Shown here one piece after another: positions 1 to 8,858 of a stretch of DNA of 64,000 bases (position 1 is the first letter of the stretch; every line of letters begins with the position of its first letter). Position numbers and translations under genes: made by a program. This DNA is from Bradyrhizobiaceae bacterium PARB1 (lineage in GTDB: Bacteria; Pseudomonadota; Alphaproteobacteria; Rhizobiales; Xanthobacteraceae). The notes under the pieces were generated by a model. The model was not told where the DNA came from. It searched no databases and saw only the letters and a program-made list of their open reading frames with translations. The stretch covers positions 124,001 to 188,000 of the forward strand of contig NKIY01000010.1 in the NCBI GenBank assembly GCA_002256345.1. Direction: 5' to 3'.

Positions 1-908
1 GCGTGCTCGCGGGCGAGGGTGCGGATGGTTTCCTCGGCAGCCAGGGCTGCGGCCGATTGAGGAATGCCTGTCGGTTGGCAAAGGCTGACCGTACGCTTGA
101 CGTTCGGATTGATCAGCCGTCGGGCGAGGATAGGGATTTCTGCTGCGCGTGCGACACCGGACGAGTTGATCGTCGCGAATTCTCCATTGCGAACGAGCTT
201 CATCATGACGGGCAGGGAGTCGATGTCGCATGTCACATTCAGTGGAACGCCGGCTTCGGAGAACGCGCGCTCGACCAGAAGACGGAGGCCATTTGTCTTT
301 TCCGGCAACACCATGGGGACGTCGGCAAGCAATGAGAGGTCGCAGGTTGTTGCGTTGACGTCGCCGACATGTGGCGCCCCGAATACCGAGAGCTCCTCGG
401 TAAAGAGTGGCCGCACGGCGATGCCCGGCGCGTCGGAGCTGCGAAACAGGATCGCCATGTCGAGACGTCCATTGGCCAGCAACTCGTTCAGATAGCCGCT
501 GAAGCTCTCGAATAACTGCAGCTTCACGCCCGGATGATCCTTCCGGAGACGCTCCACCAGCGGCACAGCGAGCACCGAGGCAATACTGGTCGGGAGGCCG
601 ATGGCGACCGGACCGACTGCGCCGCTGCCTTCATCGGCGATGTCAGCTTCTAGCTCCTGCAACTGACGGAGCACGATGCGGGCATGGCGATATAGTTTCG
701 CGCCGGCATCGGTCGGCTTCACGCCGGCTGCGCTGCGCAGCAGAAGTGGCACGCCGAGCTCATACTCCATTGCCGCGATCTGCTGGCTCAAGGACGGCTG
801 AGAGACAGACAGTAGAGCAGAGGCCTTCGACAGGCTTCCCATGTCGACGACGCTGACGAAGTATCTCAGATGTCTCAATTCCAATGCATCCGCCTCGCGA
901 TCAATCAT
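1..908 (-). CDS. LysR-family transcriptional regulator (C-terminus cut by window edge)
   Basis: DNA-binding regulator, about 302 codons visible before the left edge, so nearly full length for the family. The first 70 residues form the LysR winged helix (ELRHLRYF, then SQPSLSQQIAAMEYELG); the rest is a periplasmic-binding-protein-like effector domain. The ATG at 908 opens the frame, but a TTG at 884, directly before ELRHLRYF, matches the usual LysR start better. It is divergent from the Bug receptor at 1097, which it probably controls (inference from arrangement). The effector cannot be deduced. The 188-base gap to 1097 holds no operator that I would defend. Confidence 0.9.
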   Translation of the reverse strand, partial: MIDREADALELRHLRYFVSVVDMGSLSKASALLSVSQPSLSQQIAAMEYELGVPLLLRSAAGVKPTDAGAKLYRHARIVLRQLQELEADIADEGSGAVGPVAIGLPTSIASVLAVPLVERLRKDHPGVKLQLFESFSGYLNELLANGRLDMAILFRSSDAPGIAVRPLFTEELSVFGAPHVGDVNATTCDLSLLADVPMVLPEKTNGLRLLVERAFSEAGVPLNVTCDIDSLPVMMKLVRNGEFATINSSGVARAAEIPILARRLINPNVKRTVSLCQPTGIPQSAAALAAEETIRTLAREH

Positions 909-1096
909 TGATCGCCAATTGCTTACACCGGATGGCGGGCGGTCTGCCACCGCTCCCTGCGGCAGATTGTGTCAGCGCGCCACCCTATACCCCTCAGAGC
1001 ATCAGCCTATGGGACGCCGGATCGCGGGTATGTCAGAAAAGCACATAACAGGGCGCGCGCGACGCCCAATGAACTAACAATCAAGGGGAGGCATTC

Positions 1097-2068
1097 TTGC
1101 GCCAATTACTCATAGGCATTGCATTGCTGGCCGTTTCGCTGACCTCGGCGAGGGCGGATGGTTACCCGGATCGTCCGATCACACTCGTGGTCCCTTACGC
1201 AGCTGGCGGCACCACCGACGTTCTGGGGCGATTGCTTGCAAAGGCGCTGGGGGCTGAGCTGAAGCAAACGGTGATCGTCGAGAATGTGGGCGGTGCGGGC
1301 GGCACGCTCGGTACCCAGCGCGTTGTGCGGGCAAAGCCGGACGGCTACACGTTGAATTTCGGCAACATGGGATCGATGGCGGCGAGCGTGCCGCTTTATC
1401 CAATGCTCGGGTTCGATACGCGCAAGGATCTGGTCGGTATTGGCGTCTTCGCCAATGTCCCGATGATGATCTCGGTCAGCAAGAAGAGTGGGATCAACAG
1501 CCTTGGCGAGCTCATCGCCCGCCTGAAGGAGCAGAGCGGCCGGGTCACATTCGGGCATTCGGGCGCCAGTTCGACCGCGCAGCTTGCTGCGGCCATGCTA
1601 CTCTATCTGACGGAAACCAAGGCAACGCTCGTTCCTTATCGTGGATCGGGGCCCGCCATTCAGGACCTTATCGCCGGCAATATCGATGTAGTGATCGATC
1701 AGACCGTGACCATGATCCCGGCCCATCAGAACGGTCTTGTGCGATCGATCGGGCTGACTGGAGCGCAGCGCTTGGCTCAAGTACCAGACGTACCGACCTT
1801 CGCCGAAAGCAATGTACCGAAATTCGACCTTCAGGTCTGGAATGCGTTGGCAGCGCCTGCAGGAACGCCACCCGCTGTCATTGCTGCTCTGGAAGCCGCC
1901 CTTGCCAGGTCACTTGAGAACGAGGAAGTCAAAGCGCGCTTCGCGGAACTCGCGGCACAAGCGCCGCCGAAGTCGGAGCTCGGTGGCGCAGCCTTGGAGA
2001 AGCTGATCAAGTCGGAGGTCGAGCGCTGGTCGACGATCGTCAAGGAAGCTAAGCTCGACGCGCAATAG
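1097..2068 (+). CDS. Bug/TctC-type tripartite tricarboxylate transporter substrate-binding protein
   Basis: Periplasmic solute receptor of the Bug family, 323 residues as usual. A signal peptide (about 1-20, ending SARA) precedes the mature start DGYPDRPITLVVPYAAGG. The family-typical PITLVVPYAAGGTTD and KPDGYTL segments contact a carboxylate ligand in known Bug structures. It starts with TTG, supported by an AGGGGAGG Shine-Dalgarno at 1084-1091. No TctA or TctB membrane partner is in the window, so this is an orphan receptor. Divergent from the LysR gene, it is followed by a strong hairpin, so it is probably a single-gene unit. The substrate is unknown. Confidence 0.92.
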   Translation: MRQLLIGIALLAVSLTSARADGYPDRPITLVVPYAAGGTTDVLGRLLAKALGAELKQTVIVENVGGAGGTLGTQRVVRAKPDGYTLNFGNMGSMAASVPLYPMLGFDTRKDLVGIGVFANVPMMISVSKKSGINSLGELIARLKEQSGRVTFGHSGASSTAQLAAAMLLYLTETKATLVPYRGSGPAIQDLIAGNIDVVIDQTVTMIPAHQNGLVRSIGLTGAQRLAQVPDVPTFAESNVPKFDLQVWNALAAPAGTPPAVIAALEAALARSLENEEVKARFAELAAQAPPKSELGGAALEKLIKSEVERWSTIVKEAKLDAQ

Positions 2069-2076
2069 GCGCACCG

Positions 2077-2110
2077 GAATGCTGCGCATCTCAGGTGATG
2101 CGCAGCATTC
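2077..2110 (+). terminator. Perfect 14-bp inverted repeat between convergent genes
   Basis: GAATGCTGCGCATC (2077-2090), a six-base loop, then its exact complement (2097-2110). It sits 8 bases after the Bug stop and abuts the stop of the minus-strand hydrolase. Only a weak T-rich tail (TCATTGTTT) follows on the plus strand. It probably ends transcription from the plus side and may protect both 3' ends. Confidence 0.75.
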
Positions 2111-3319
2111 TCATTGTTTCAGCGACGCAAAGACCGGTCGCAGATATCGCAGCATCTCTGCAGGATGCTCCGTCATCGGAAAGTGTCCGAGCTCCGGCAT
2201 TTCGATGACCTGCGCATTCTCGATCCAGCCGGCGAGTTGGTGCGCGTCATCGACTGTTGCCGAGAAATCGTAATGGCCGATCAGGAGTGATACCGGGATC
2301 GTCTTGCCATCGATCCGTTTGGCAATCTGCTCGCCGTCGAATTCGTCCGAGTAGAAGGCGAGGTCGCCATCATAGATGCTGGGCGCACCCTGCGAATAGA
2401 TATAGGCGGCGCGGCGACGCAGATCGGCGGGGCTCCGCGGCCCGAGCAGGCCGCGCACATAGGCAGCGGAATGCCAGCCGCCATTGACCTTGGCATGGGT
2501 GAGATAGTCGTTGCGACGACCGCGCGGTCGCAACGGTGCTTCTAGAGCGATCACCCCGCGGATGAGATCCGGACGTTCCGCACCGAGAACCATGGCGATG
2601 CCGGCCCCCATCGAGCATCCCATCGCCACGACCGGCTCGCGGATCACCTGTTCGATGAAGCTTACGCACCAGTCGAGATAGGTCCGCTGATCGAGCAGAT
2701 ACGCATCGCCAGCCCAGTCCGCCGGCGGCATCGAACGACCGTGAAAGGGCATGTCGAAGCCGATGAGACGCCAATCCTCGCCAAGGGCGGGGTCGCACAT
2801 CACGCCGTGAAACTGGCGAGTGTCAGCGCCAGCCGTATGGAGGCAGAGCACCGGCGCGCCAGTGCCGGCTTCCTCGCTATAGATCTGCGCGCCCCGGCCT
2901 GTGGAACTCGTAATGCTGTGATAGCTGCCACGCAAACGCCCAAGATCCGCTGGCGGTGCCTCGACTTCGTAGGGCGTGAGATTGGCGAAGATGGCCTCGA
3001 AGCAGGCGCGCGCTTGCGCGATCGCGAGGGGATCGCCGGTGATCGTGAAACGCGGATTGCGCAACTGGATCGATGAGAAGGAGTGATAGGTTGGTGGCGC
3101 CGGATCGGCGAGCACCAGCGCCCAATCATCGGCGCTGGCGGCAATCCCGATCTCGCTGGCGTTATCGGACACGCCGGGCGGCGTACCGATCACGACGTCA
3201 TGAGCCTGATCGTCGACCGTAAAGCGCACGCGCAGCGAAAGGCCGCGCGTAAACACTTTTACTTCCGGCTTGGCGAGCGCCGCCGTCAGGTGATCGACGA
3301 ACCGTTCGAAGACGGACAT
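2111..3319 (-). CDS. Alpha/beta hydrolase with an extra N-terminal domain
   Basis: A 402-residue protein. Residues about 130-402 are a typical alpha/beta hydrolase: nucleophile elbow GCSMG (Ser236), likely acid Asp351 (GHYDFS) and catalytic His379 (ELGHFPM). Residues 1-115 do not belong to that fold. They look like a compact domain ending in FTITGDPLAIAQARACFEAI, reminiscent of SCP-2-type lipid-binding domains (tentative). It is last of three minus-strand genes after the GntR regulator and the dehydrogenase, 9 bases from the latter. A role in cleaving an ester or C-C bond of the imported compound is inference only. Confidence 0.88.
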   Translation of the reverse strand: MSVFERFVDHLTAALAKPEVKVFTRGLSLRVRFTVDDQAHDVVIGTPPGVSDNASEIGIAASADDWALVLADPAPPTYHSFSSIQLRNPRFTITGDPLAIAQARACFEAIFANLTPYEVEAPPADLGRLRGSYHSITSSTGRGAQIYSEEAGTGAPVLCLHTAGADTRQFHGVMCDPALGEDWRLIGFDMPFHGRSMPPADWAGDAYLLDQRTYLDWCVSFIEQVIREPVVAMGCSMGAGIAMVLGAERPDLIRGVIALEAPLRPRGRRNDYLTHAKVNGGWHSAAYVRGLLGPRSPADLRRRAAYIYSQGAPSIYDGDLAFYSDEFDGEQIAKRIDGKTIPVSLLIGHYDFSATVDDAHQLAGWIENAQVIEMPELGHFPMTEHPAEMLRYLRPVFASLKQ

Positions 3320-3328
3320 CGATGCGGC

Positions 3329-4219
3329 TCACTTGTCCGCGGTGAGGTAACGGCCGATCTCGGTGTGATCAGACTTGGGGCCGAGCTGCTTGAGCGCGTT
3401 GTTCCACATGGCCGTGATTTCGTCGGCGAGGGGCGCTTTGACGCCGATCTGATGCGCGAGCTCGTCGGCGGTCTGGATATCCTTGGCCATGAGCGCCATG
3501 GCGAAGCCTGACGCATAGCTTTCCGAGATCATGAACTGCTTGAGCTTGTTCTCTGTGGAATTGTTGCGGCCGGTCGAAGCATTGAGCACGTCCACCAGCG
3601 TGTTCGGCTCGATGCCGAACTTGCTGCCGATGGCAAGCGCTTCTGCTGCTGCTGCGAGGCCGGCGGCAGAGACATAGTTGTTCAGCGCCTTGGCGGCGTG
3701 GCCGGAGCCGAGCGGGCCTGTGCGGAAAGCAGAGGGGCCCATGGAGAGCAGAACCTTGTCAGCGCGATCGATCGTCGCGTGAGCGCCGCCGGCCATGATC
3801 GCCAGCGTGCCGCTGACGGCGCGCTTCACGCCGCCGGAGACAGGGGCATCGATGAATTCAAAACCGTCCGCGATCAGTTCTTCGCCGAGGGCGCGGGTGC
3901 CCAGCGGAGCGGATGAGCTCATATCGATGATCACGGTGCCCTTGGCGAGCTTGGCCTTGAAACCTTCAATGGCTGCACGCACGATCTTGCCATCCGGAAG
4001 CAGTGTAACGATGGCTGCAGCGTCAACGATGGCTTCATCGATCGTCGCAGCGGCATTACCGCCTTCTCCAGCGAAGGCGCTACGCGCATCCGCCGACAGG
4101 TCGAAGCCCATCACCTGAAAACCGGCGCGAGCGATACAGGCGGCCATCGGGCGGCCCATATTGCCAAGTCCGATCACGGTGACCTTGGCGGGCGGGTTGA
4201 TTGCGGCTGAAGTCGTCAC
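3329..4219 (-). CDS. 3-hydroxyisobutyrate dehydrogenase-family NAD(P)-dependent oxidoreductase
   Basis: Beta-hydroxyacid dehydrogenase of 296 residues, the family length. The Rossmann motif GLGNMG is at 17-22, the substrate-binding DAPVSGG at 124-130, and the catalytic lysine at 177 in GSGHAAKALNN. Members oxidise 3-hydroxyisobutyrate, tartronate semialdehyde (reverse), or related hydroxyacids; the exact substrate is not visible. It lies between the GntR regulator (54 bases upstream) and the alpha/beta hydrolase (9 bases downstream), so all three are likely co-transcribed. The C-terminal domain is intact. Confidence 0.93.
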   Translation of the reverse strand: MTTSAAINPPAKVTVIGLGNMGRPMAACIARAGFQVMGFDLSADARSAFAGEGGNAAATIDEAIVDAAAIVTLLPDGKIVRAAIEGFKAKLAKGTVIIDMSSSAPLGTRALGEELIADGFEFIDAPVSGGVKRAVSGTLAIMAGGAHATIDRADKVLLSMGPSAFRTGPLGSGHAAKALNNYVSAAGLAAAAEALAIGSKFGIEPNTLVDVLNASTGRNNSTENKLKQFMISESYASGFAMALMAKDIQTADELAHQIGVKAPLADEITAMWNNALKQLGPKSDHTEIGRYLTADK

Positions 4220-4273
4220 GGGCGTTTCCTCTGTTACTCTTTGTCTTTTGAATTGATTGAACGTATTTGCTGA

Positions 4274-4954
4274 TCAGTCGCTGCGACGCAATGCGTCGAG
4301 CGCCACCTTCGCGGCATTTTGAATGTGGAGAACGCAGGCGCGTTCAGCGGCTGCCTCATCGCCGTTTTCGATAGCGGTCAGGATCGTCTCGATCTCGCGC
4401 AGGCTGGTGCCGATGCGGTTCGCTTGCGTCATGGATGTCATGCGCAAGACCGTGACGCGGTTGAGCAGCATTTTCAGGAACCGCTCGACGAAGCCGTTGC
4501 CGCAGCCTTCGAGCAAGGCGGCGTAGAATTCGGTCTTGGCGGCGAGTAGGTCGCTGCGGTCTTCCTGGCCCGCGACTTCGCCCATCCGCACAAACTGCTT
4601 GCGTAGTCGTGCGATGATCGCGGGATCCCGGCGCCGCGCGCATTCGCGGCCAGCATAGCCTTCGAGCAGCCCGCGAAGATCATAGAGCTGTGCAGCTTCT
4701 TCGGCGGTGATCGTGCTGACGACAGGGCCTCGGTGCGGAATCGTTGTCACCAGACCCTCGGCCTCGAGCTGCCGGAGGGCTTCGCGGATCGACGTGCGGC
4801 CGACACCGGTCTGTTCGCAGAGTTCGCGTTCGATAAGCCGCTGGCCGGGCTTGAAGCGGCCGCTTCCGATCGCGGAGCGCAACCGATTCTCTACCAACTG
4901 GCGCAAGCTGGTGGTTTCTCGCGTGACATTGAGGTCCGAGTCGTTTTCTGCCAT
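4274..4954 (-). CDS. GntR-family regulator, FCD (FadR-like) subgroup
   Basis: Transcription factor of 226 residues. The N-terminal winged helix (about 18-80) has GRFKPGQRLIERELCEQTGVGRTS, and the all-helical FCD ligand domain (about 85-210) starts LYDLRGLLEGYAG. FCD regulators usually bind carboxylic acids, often through a metal. It is the first gene of a minus-strand trio and is divergent from the ABC importer starting at 5061. A long nested dyad lies 17 bases upstream of its start codon, so autoregulation and control of the importer are both likely (inference). Confidence 0.93.
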   Translation of the reverse strand: MAENDSDLNVTRETTSLRQLVENRLRSAIGSGRFKPGQRLIERELCEQTGVGRTSIREALRQLEAEGLVTTIPHRGPVVSTITAEEAAQLYDLRGLLEGYAGRECARRRDPAIIARLRKQFVRMGEVAGQEDRSDLLAAKTEFYAALLEGCGNGFVERFLKMLLNRVTVLRMTSMTQANRIGTSLREIETILTAIENGDEAAAERACVLHIQNAAKVALDALRRSD

Positions 4955-4971
4955 GCGTCAATTGACCTCCT

Positions 4972-5010
4972 ATCAGACAATCTGTCAAGCAGCTTGACCG
5001 CCTGTCTGAT
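4972..5010. promoter_or_regulatory. Nested dyad, probable GntR operator
   Basis: Two perfect inverted repeats share one centre. Outer arms ATCAGACA (4972-4979) and TGTCTGAT (5003-5010) enclose inner arms GTCAAG (4984-4989) and CTTGAC (4993-4998) around CAG, with four bases between outer and inner arms on each side. It lies in the 106-base gap between the divergent gntR-type gene and the importer operon, where a shared operator is expected. That GntR binds here is inference. Confidence 0.7.
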
Positions 5011-5060
5011 TTGTGTTCCCCATGTGACAAGCCTTGAAGGCACTCATCGGAGGAACTGCC

Positions 5061-6284
5061 ATGTCGAAAACGTCATTTACACGCGGGGGCATCGATCGCC
5101 GCACGGTTCTGGCCGGATCGGCTGCGCTGATCGCGACGCCATGGATTTCCTCGGCCGCGCGCGCCCAGGCCAAACAGGTGAATATCGGCGTGATCATGCC
5201 GCTGTCGGGCGCCAATGCGCAGTTCGGCATAAACTCCCGCAATGGTATCGAACTGGTCGCGGATGAGATCAACGCGGCCGGCGGCATCAAGGCGCTCGGT
5301 GGTGCGAAGATCAACCTGATCTTCGCCGATGCGACTTCGACGCCCACCACGGCTGGCACTGTTGCGCAGCGCATGATCAGCCAGAACGAAGTGACGGCCA
5401 TTCTCGGCGCCTTCGCCTCGTCGTTGACCATCGCGATCTCCGAAGTCACCGAGCGTCGCGATATCCCGCTGCTGACAATGTCGTTCGCCGACCAGATCAC
5501 CGGCCGCGGCTTCAAGAACATCTTTCAGGTCGTTGCCAAGGCGTCGGCGCTCGGCAAGGCGCAGCTCGATTACACCGTGGCAATCGCGCAGGCTGCGGGC
5601 ACCAAGATCGACAAGATCGCGATCATGTATGAAGACACGGCCTATGGCACGGCCCAGGCTGGCGGTCTCCGCGCGGCTGCCAAGGCGGCGAATATCGAAC
5701 TGGTGATGGATGATGCCTATCCGCTGGGAATCACCGACACGACGCCGCTGATCAACAAGCTCCGCGCGTCCGGCGCTCAGGCTGTTTTCCCGGTCTCCTA
5801 TCTCAATGACAGCCTGCTGCTCATCCGCACCATGCGCCAGCAGCGCATCACCATTCCGGCCATCGGCGGCGCCGCCGGCTATGTGATCCCGGACTTTGAG
5901 AAGGGCCTCGGCGAGTTTGCCGAAGGCGTGCTGTCGATCGCGCCGGCCAATTACGATCTCGACACCAGCCTGACCGATCGCTTCCGCAAGCGCTTCGGCT
6001 ACTTCATGGTGCATGAAGCGCTCGAACATGCAGTCGCGCTGGATGTGCTGGTGCAGGCCATCGAGAAGGCGAAGTCGGCCAAGGCCGAGGATGTCACCAT
6101 GGCGCTGCGCGGCGGAAAATTCACCGGCGGCTGGACCAATGCCATGACCGGCGGCGCCGTGCAGTTCGACAGCACGGGCCTCAACACCGCATCAATCCCG
6201 GTGATGGTGCAGTGGCGCAAGAAAGAACTCGTGACCGTTTGGCCGAAGGAAGTGGCCAAGGGTACGGCCGAGTGGAAATCCTGA
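5061..6284 (+). CDS. Branched-chain amino acid-type ABC transporter substrate-binding protein (LivK-like)
   Basis: Periplasmic receptor of 407 residues in the Leu/Ile/Val-binding family, whose members also bind aromatic acids and other carboxylates. The N-terminus carries a twin-arginine-like signal (DRRTVLAGSAALIATPW, cleavage near ARAQA). The mature part begins VNIGVIMPLSGANAQFG. I chose the ATG at 5061, which has GGAGG at 5049-5053, over an in-frame upstream codon at 5034. It heads a six-gene unit with two permeases, two ATPases and a small decarboxylase-like protein. Catabolic neighbours make an aromatic or hydroxy acid more likely than an amino acid (inference). Confidence 0.93.
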   Translation: MSKTSFTRGGIDRRTVLAGSAALIATPWISSAARAQAKQVNIGVIMPLSGANAQFGINSRNGIELVADEINAAGGIKALGGAKINLIFADATSTPTTAGTVAQRMISQNEVTAILGAFASSLTIAISEVTERRDIPLLTMSFADQITGRGFKNIFQVVAKASALGKAQLDYTVAIAQAAGTKIDKIAIMYEDTAYGTAQAGGLRAAAKAANIELVMDDAYPLGITDTTPLINKLRASGAQAVFPVSYLNDSLLLIRTMRQQRITIPAIGGAAGYVIPDFEKGLGEFAEGVLSIAPANYDLDTSLTDRFRKRFGYFMVHEALEHAVALDVLVQAIEKAKSAKAEDVTMALRGGKFTGGWTNAMTGGAVQFDSTGLNTASIPVMVQWRKKELVTVWPKEVAKGTAEWKS

Positions 6285-6304
6285 TCAGCTAGCGAAAGAA
6301 GATC

Positions 6305-7165
6305 GTGTCGTTCATTCAAGCGATATTGGACGGCCTTCTGGTTGGCGGCGTTTACGCCGTCATCTCGATCGGCCTGACACTCGTCTACGGCGTGATGGGC
6401 ATCGTGAATTTCGCGCAGGCGGAATTCCTGATGATCGGCATGTTCGTGTCATGGTTTGCCTGGGCCTATCTCGGCCTCGATCCCGTCCTGGCGGCGCCAC
6501 TGTCTTTTGCAGTGGCGTTCGCGCTGGGTTGGCTGGTGCAGGGGCAATTGATCTCGCGCGTGCTGAAAGCGCCGTCCGTTGCTCAGATCTTTCTGACTGT
6601 CGGCCTGCTGATCGTGCTCGAAAACGGCGCGCTGCTCGCCTTCGGATCGCAGTTTCGCTCGGTTACGACATCCTATCAGACCATGTCGCTGTCGCTTGGA
6701 TCGCTGTTTATTAGCGTGCCGTATCTCATCGCATTTTCCATGTCGCTGGCTTGCGGCCTGGCTTTGTGGTGGTTCATGCGCTCCAGCTGGTTCGGTCGCG
6801 CGATGCGGGCGACGGCGCAGAATCCCATGGCTGCGCAGCTGATGGGGATCGATACGGCTCTGATGTACAAGATGGCCTTCGCGCTCGGCGTCGGTCTCAC
6901 CGCTTTCGGTGGCGCCGTCATTCTTCCTTATGTCACGGTGTTCCCGCAGGTCGGCAGCCAGTTTGTCGTCCTCATGTTTACGGTCGTCGTACTCGGCGGT
7001 CTGGGCAGTGTTGCGGGTGCGGTGGTTGGCGGTCTGGCGGTTGGCGTCATCCAGGCGCTGTCGGCGCTGTTCTTCCCGATCCAGCTGCAAAACCTCGTCC
7101 TTTTCCTCGTCTTCATTCTCGTGCTCGCCGTTCGGCCGCAGGGTCTCGTGGGAGCAAGCCGATGA
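6305..7165 (+). CDS. LivH-type ABC transporter permease
   Basis: Inner-membrane permease of 286 residues with about eight hydrophobic spans, opening IQAILDGLLVGGVYAVISIGL as is standard for LivH proteins. The start is GTG at 6305, 20 bases after the receptor gene. It should pair with the LivM-type permease that overlaps its last four bases. Length and composition are normal. Confidence 0.93.
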   Translation: MSFIQAILDGLLVGGVYAVISIGLTLVYGVMGIVNFAQAEFLMIGMFVSWFAWAYLGLDPVLAAPLSFAVAFALGWLVQGQLISRVLKAPSVAQIFLTVGLLIVLENGALLAFGSQFRSVTTSYQTMSLSLGSLFISVPYLIAFSMSLACGLALWWFMRSSWFGRAMRATAQNPMAAQLMGIDTALMYKMAFALGVGLTAFGGAVILPYVTVFPQVGSQFVVLMFTVVVLGGLGSVAGAVVGGLAVGVIQALSALFFPIQLQNLVLFLVFILVLAVRPQGLVGASR

Positions 7166-8136
7166 AACGCTGGATCGCGATCGCTATTGTTGTTCTGATT
7201 GCGGCAGCCGTGCCGCAGTTCTTGAGCCCGACCGGGTACTGGATCCGCGTCTTCACCTTCACGCTTCTGTTCGCCGCGATGGCGCAGGCGTGGAATCTGA
7301 TCGGCGGCCTCGCCAATCAGCTTTCGCTTGGGCACGCGGCATTTTTCGGCATCGGCGCCTACACCTCCACGATCCTGTTGCTGAAATTCGGCATCAGCCC
7401 GTGGATCGGCATGTTCGTGGCTGGTGCGCTTGGCGGTCTCGCAGCGCTCATTATCGCGATCCCGACCATGCGGCTGCAGGGCCATTACTTCGCGCTGGCG
7501 ACCTTGGCCTTCGGTGAGGTGGCACGCGTCATCGCCAATGTCTGGACTTCGCTGACTGGCGGTCCGGGCGGACTGTCGGTGCCCTTCGTTCCACCGAGTT
7601 TCGCCGCATATTCGTTCAAGCAACTGCTTCCGCATGCCTACATTGCGCTGGCGGCGCTCATCATCGTCACGGTGATCTTCGAAGTCATCCGACGCGGAGC
7701 GATGGGCTATCGTCTGCGCGCCATCCGCGAGAATGCGGCGGCAGCGGAGGTCATCGGCATCGATACGACCAAGGTCAAGCTGCAGACGGCGGTCATCTCG
7801 GGCGTGCTGACGGCGATGCTGGGCACGCTGTTTGCCCAGGTCGCAGTGTTCTTCGACCCCGATACCGCATTCAGCGCGGCGTCGATCTCGATCCGCGTCG
7901 CTTTGATCGCCATCATCGGCGGTGTCGGCACCGCTGTTGGTCCCATCCTCGGCGCGTTCTTCATCGTGCCAATGGAGGAGTTGATGAACGACCTGTTCTC
8001 GTCCGGTGCAGCAGGTCTGTCGCAACTGATCTTCGGCGTGATCTTGATCGTTGTCATCCTCTGGCGTCCACGCGGACTTGTGACCATCTTCGAGGCGCTG
8101 CGCGCTCGACTTCAGGGCAAGGGAGCGCAATCATGA
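7162..8136 (+). CDS. LivM-type ABC transporter permease
   Basis: Inner-membrane permease of 324 residues. It contains the family segment WNLIGGLANQLSLGHAAFFGIGAY (about 44-67) and ends RPRGLVTIFEALRARLQG. The frame is open much further upstream, but the ATG at 7162 overlaps the preceding stop (ATGA), the usual translational-coupling arrangement, and directly precedes the first membrane span. It forms the transmembrane heterodimer with the LivH-type protein. The next gene again overlaps by four bases. Confidence 0.93.
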   Translation: MKRWIAIAIVVLIAAAVPQFLSPTGYWIRVFTFTLLFAAMAQAWNLIGGLANQLSLGHAAFFGIGAYTSTILLLKFGISPWIGMFVAGALGGLAALIIAIPTMRLQGHYFALATLAFGEVARVIANVWTSLTGGPGGLSVPFVPPSFAAYSFKQLLPHAYIALAALIIVTVIFEVIRRGAMGYRLRAIRENAAAAEVIGIDTTKVKLQTAVISGVLTAMLGTLFAQVAVFFDPDTAFSAASISIRVALIAIIGGVGTAVGPILGAFFIVPMEELMNDLFSSGAAGLSQLIFGVILIVVILWRPRGLVTIFEALRARLQGKGAQS

Positions 8137-8858
8137 CAATCCTTGATGTGCGCAGCGTCTCAAAGCGCTTCGGCGGATTGCAGGCGTTGTCCGATGTGAC
8201 GTTCGCCGTTCCGAAAGGGCAGATCGTCGGCCTGATCGGACCTAATGGTGCCGGCAAGACCACCTTCTTCAGCACGCTGTGCGGGCTGATCAAGCCGGAT
8301 AACGGCGCCATCACGCTCGATGGCACCAGCATCGCCGGCCAGAAGCCGCACAAGGTGGCCGGCCTCGGCATGACCAAGACGTTCCAGAACGTGGCGCTGT
8401 TTGCCGAAAGCTCGGTGCTCGACAATGTGCTGACGGCGGGCCTGCTGCGTCACGATGTCGAGACGGCGCGAGAGCGGGCGCTGGTCTGTCTCGACCGCGT
8501 CGGCCTCAAATCCGTTGCGTACAAGATGGCCGGAAATCTGTCGTTTCCGGAACGCGCGCGGGTCGAACTCGCGCGGGCCCTCTGTACCGATCCCAAGGTT
8601 CTGCTGCTCGACGAGGTCATGGCGGCGCTCAATCCCGTCGAGATGCAGGAGATCATGGATCTGATCCGACAGTTACGCGATGACGGCATCACGCTGCTCG
8701 TCGTCGAACATCACATGCGGGCTATCATGGCGATCTGCGATCGTATTCTCGTACTCAATTTCGGGCGTCTGCTTGCCGACGGTACGCCGCGCGAGGTCGC
8801 CAACGATCCTGTGGTGGTTGAGGCTTATCTTGGCCGTTCGGCGGAGGGCCACGCATGA
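8133..8858 (+). CDS. LivG-type ABC transporter ATP-binding protein
   Basis: Cytoplasmic ATPase of 241 residues. The Walker A motif GPNGAGKTT lies near 33-41 and Walker B is VLLLDEVMAAL. The ABC signature reads LSFPERARVELARAL, so the central glycine is absent; this is a looser version of the motif seen in some LivG proteins. H-loop VVEHHM is present. The ATGA overlap with livM-type and with the next ATPase gene indicates tight coupling. It should form the nucleotide-binding dimer with the LivF-type protein. Confidence 0.92.
   Translation: MTILDVRSVSKRFGGLQALSDVTFAVPKGQIVGLIGPNGAGKTTFFSTLCGLIKPDNGAITLDGTSIAGQKPHKVAGLGMTKTFQNVALFAESSVLDNVLTAGLLRHDVETARERALVCLDRVGLKSVAYKMAGNLSFPERARVELARALCTDPKVLLLDEVMAALNPVEMQEIMDLIRQLRDDGITLLVVEHHMRAIMAICDRILVLNFGRLLADGTPREVANDPVVVEAYLGRSAEGHA

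Noticed and set aside
990-1015. Possible LysR box (CCCTATA...TATGGG) before the first Bug gene
   Set aside because: The arms are imperfect and do not fit the T-N11-A spacing, so it is not listed as a feature.
6928-8130. 400-codon minus-strand open frame opposite the permease genes
   Set aside because: It mirrors two convincing permease genes and its sequence is a charged, low-complexity GC-rich antisense translation with no family signature. The same applies to long antisense frames at 5073-6029, 11522-12478, 16234-17403, 21922-22830, 48221-49456 and 49580-50674.
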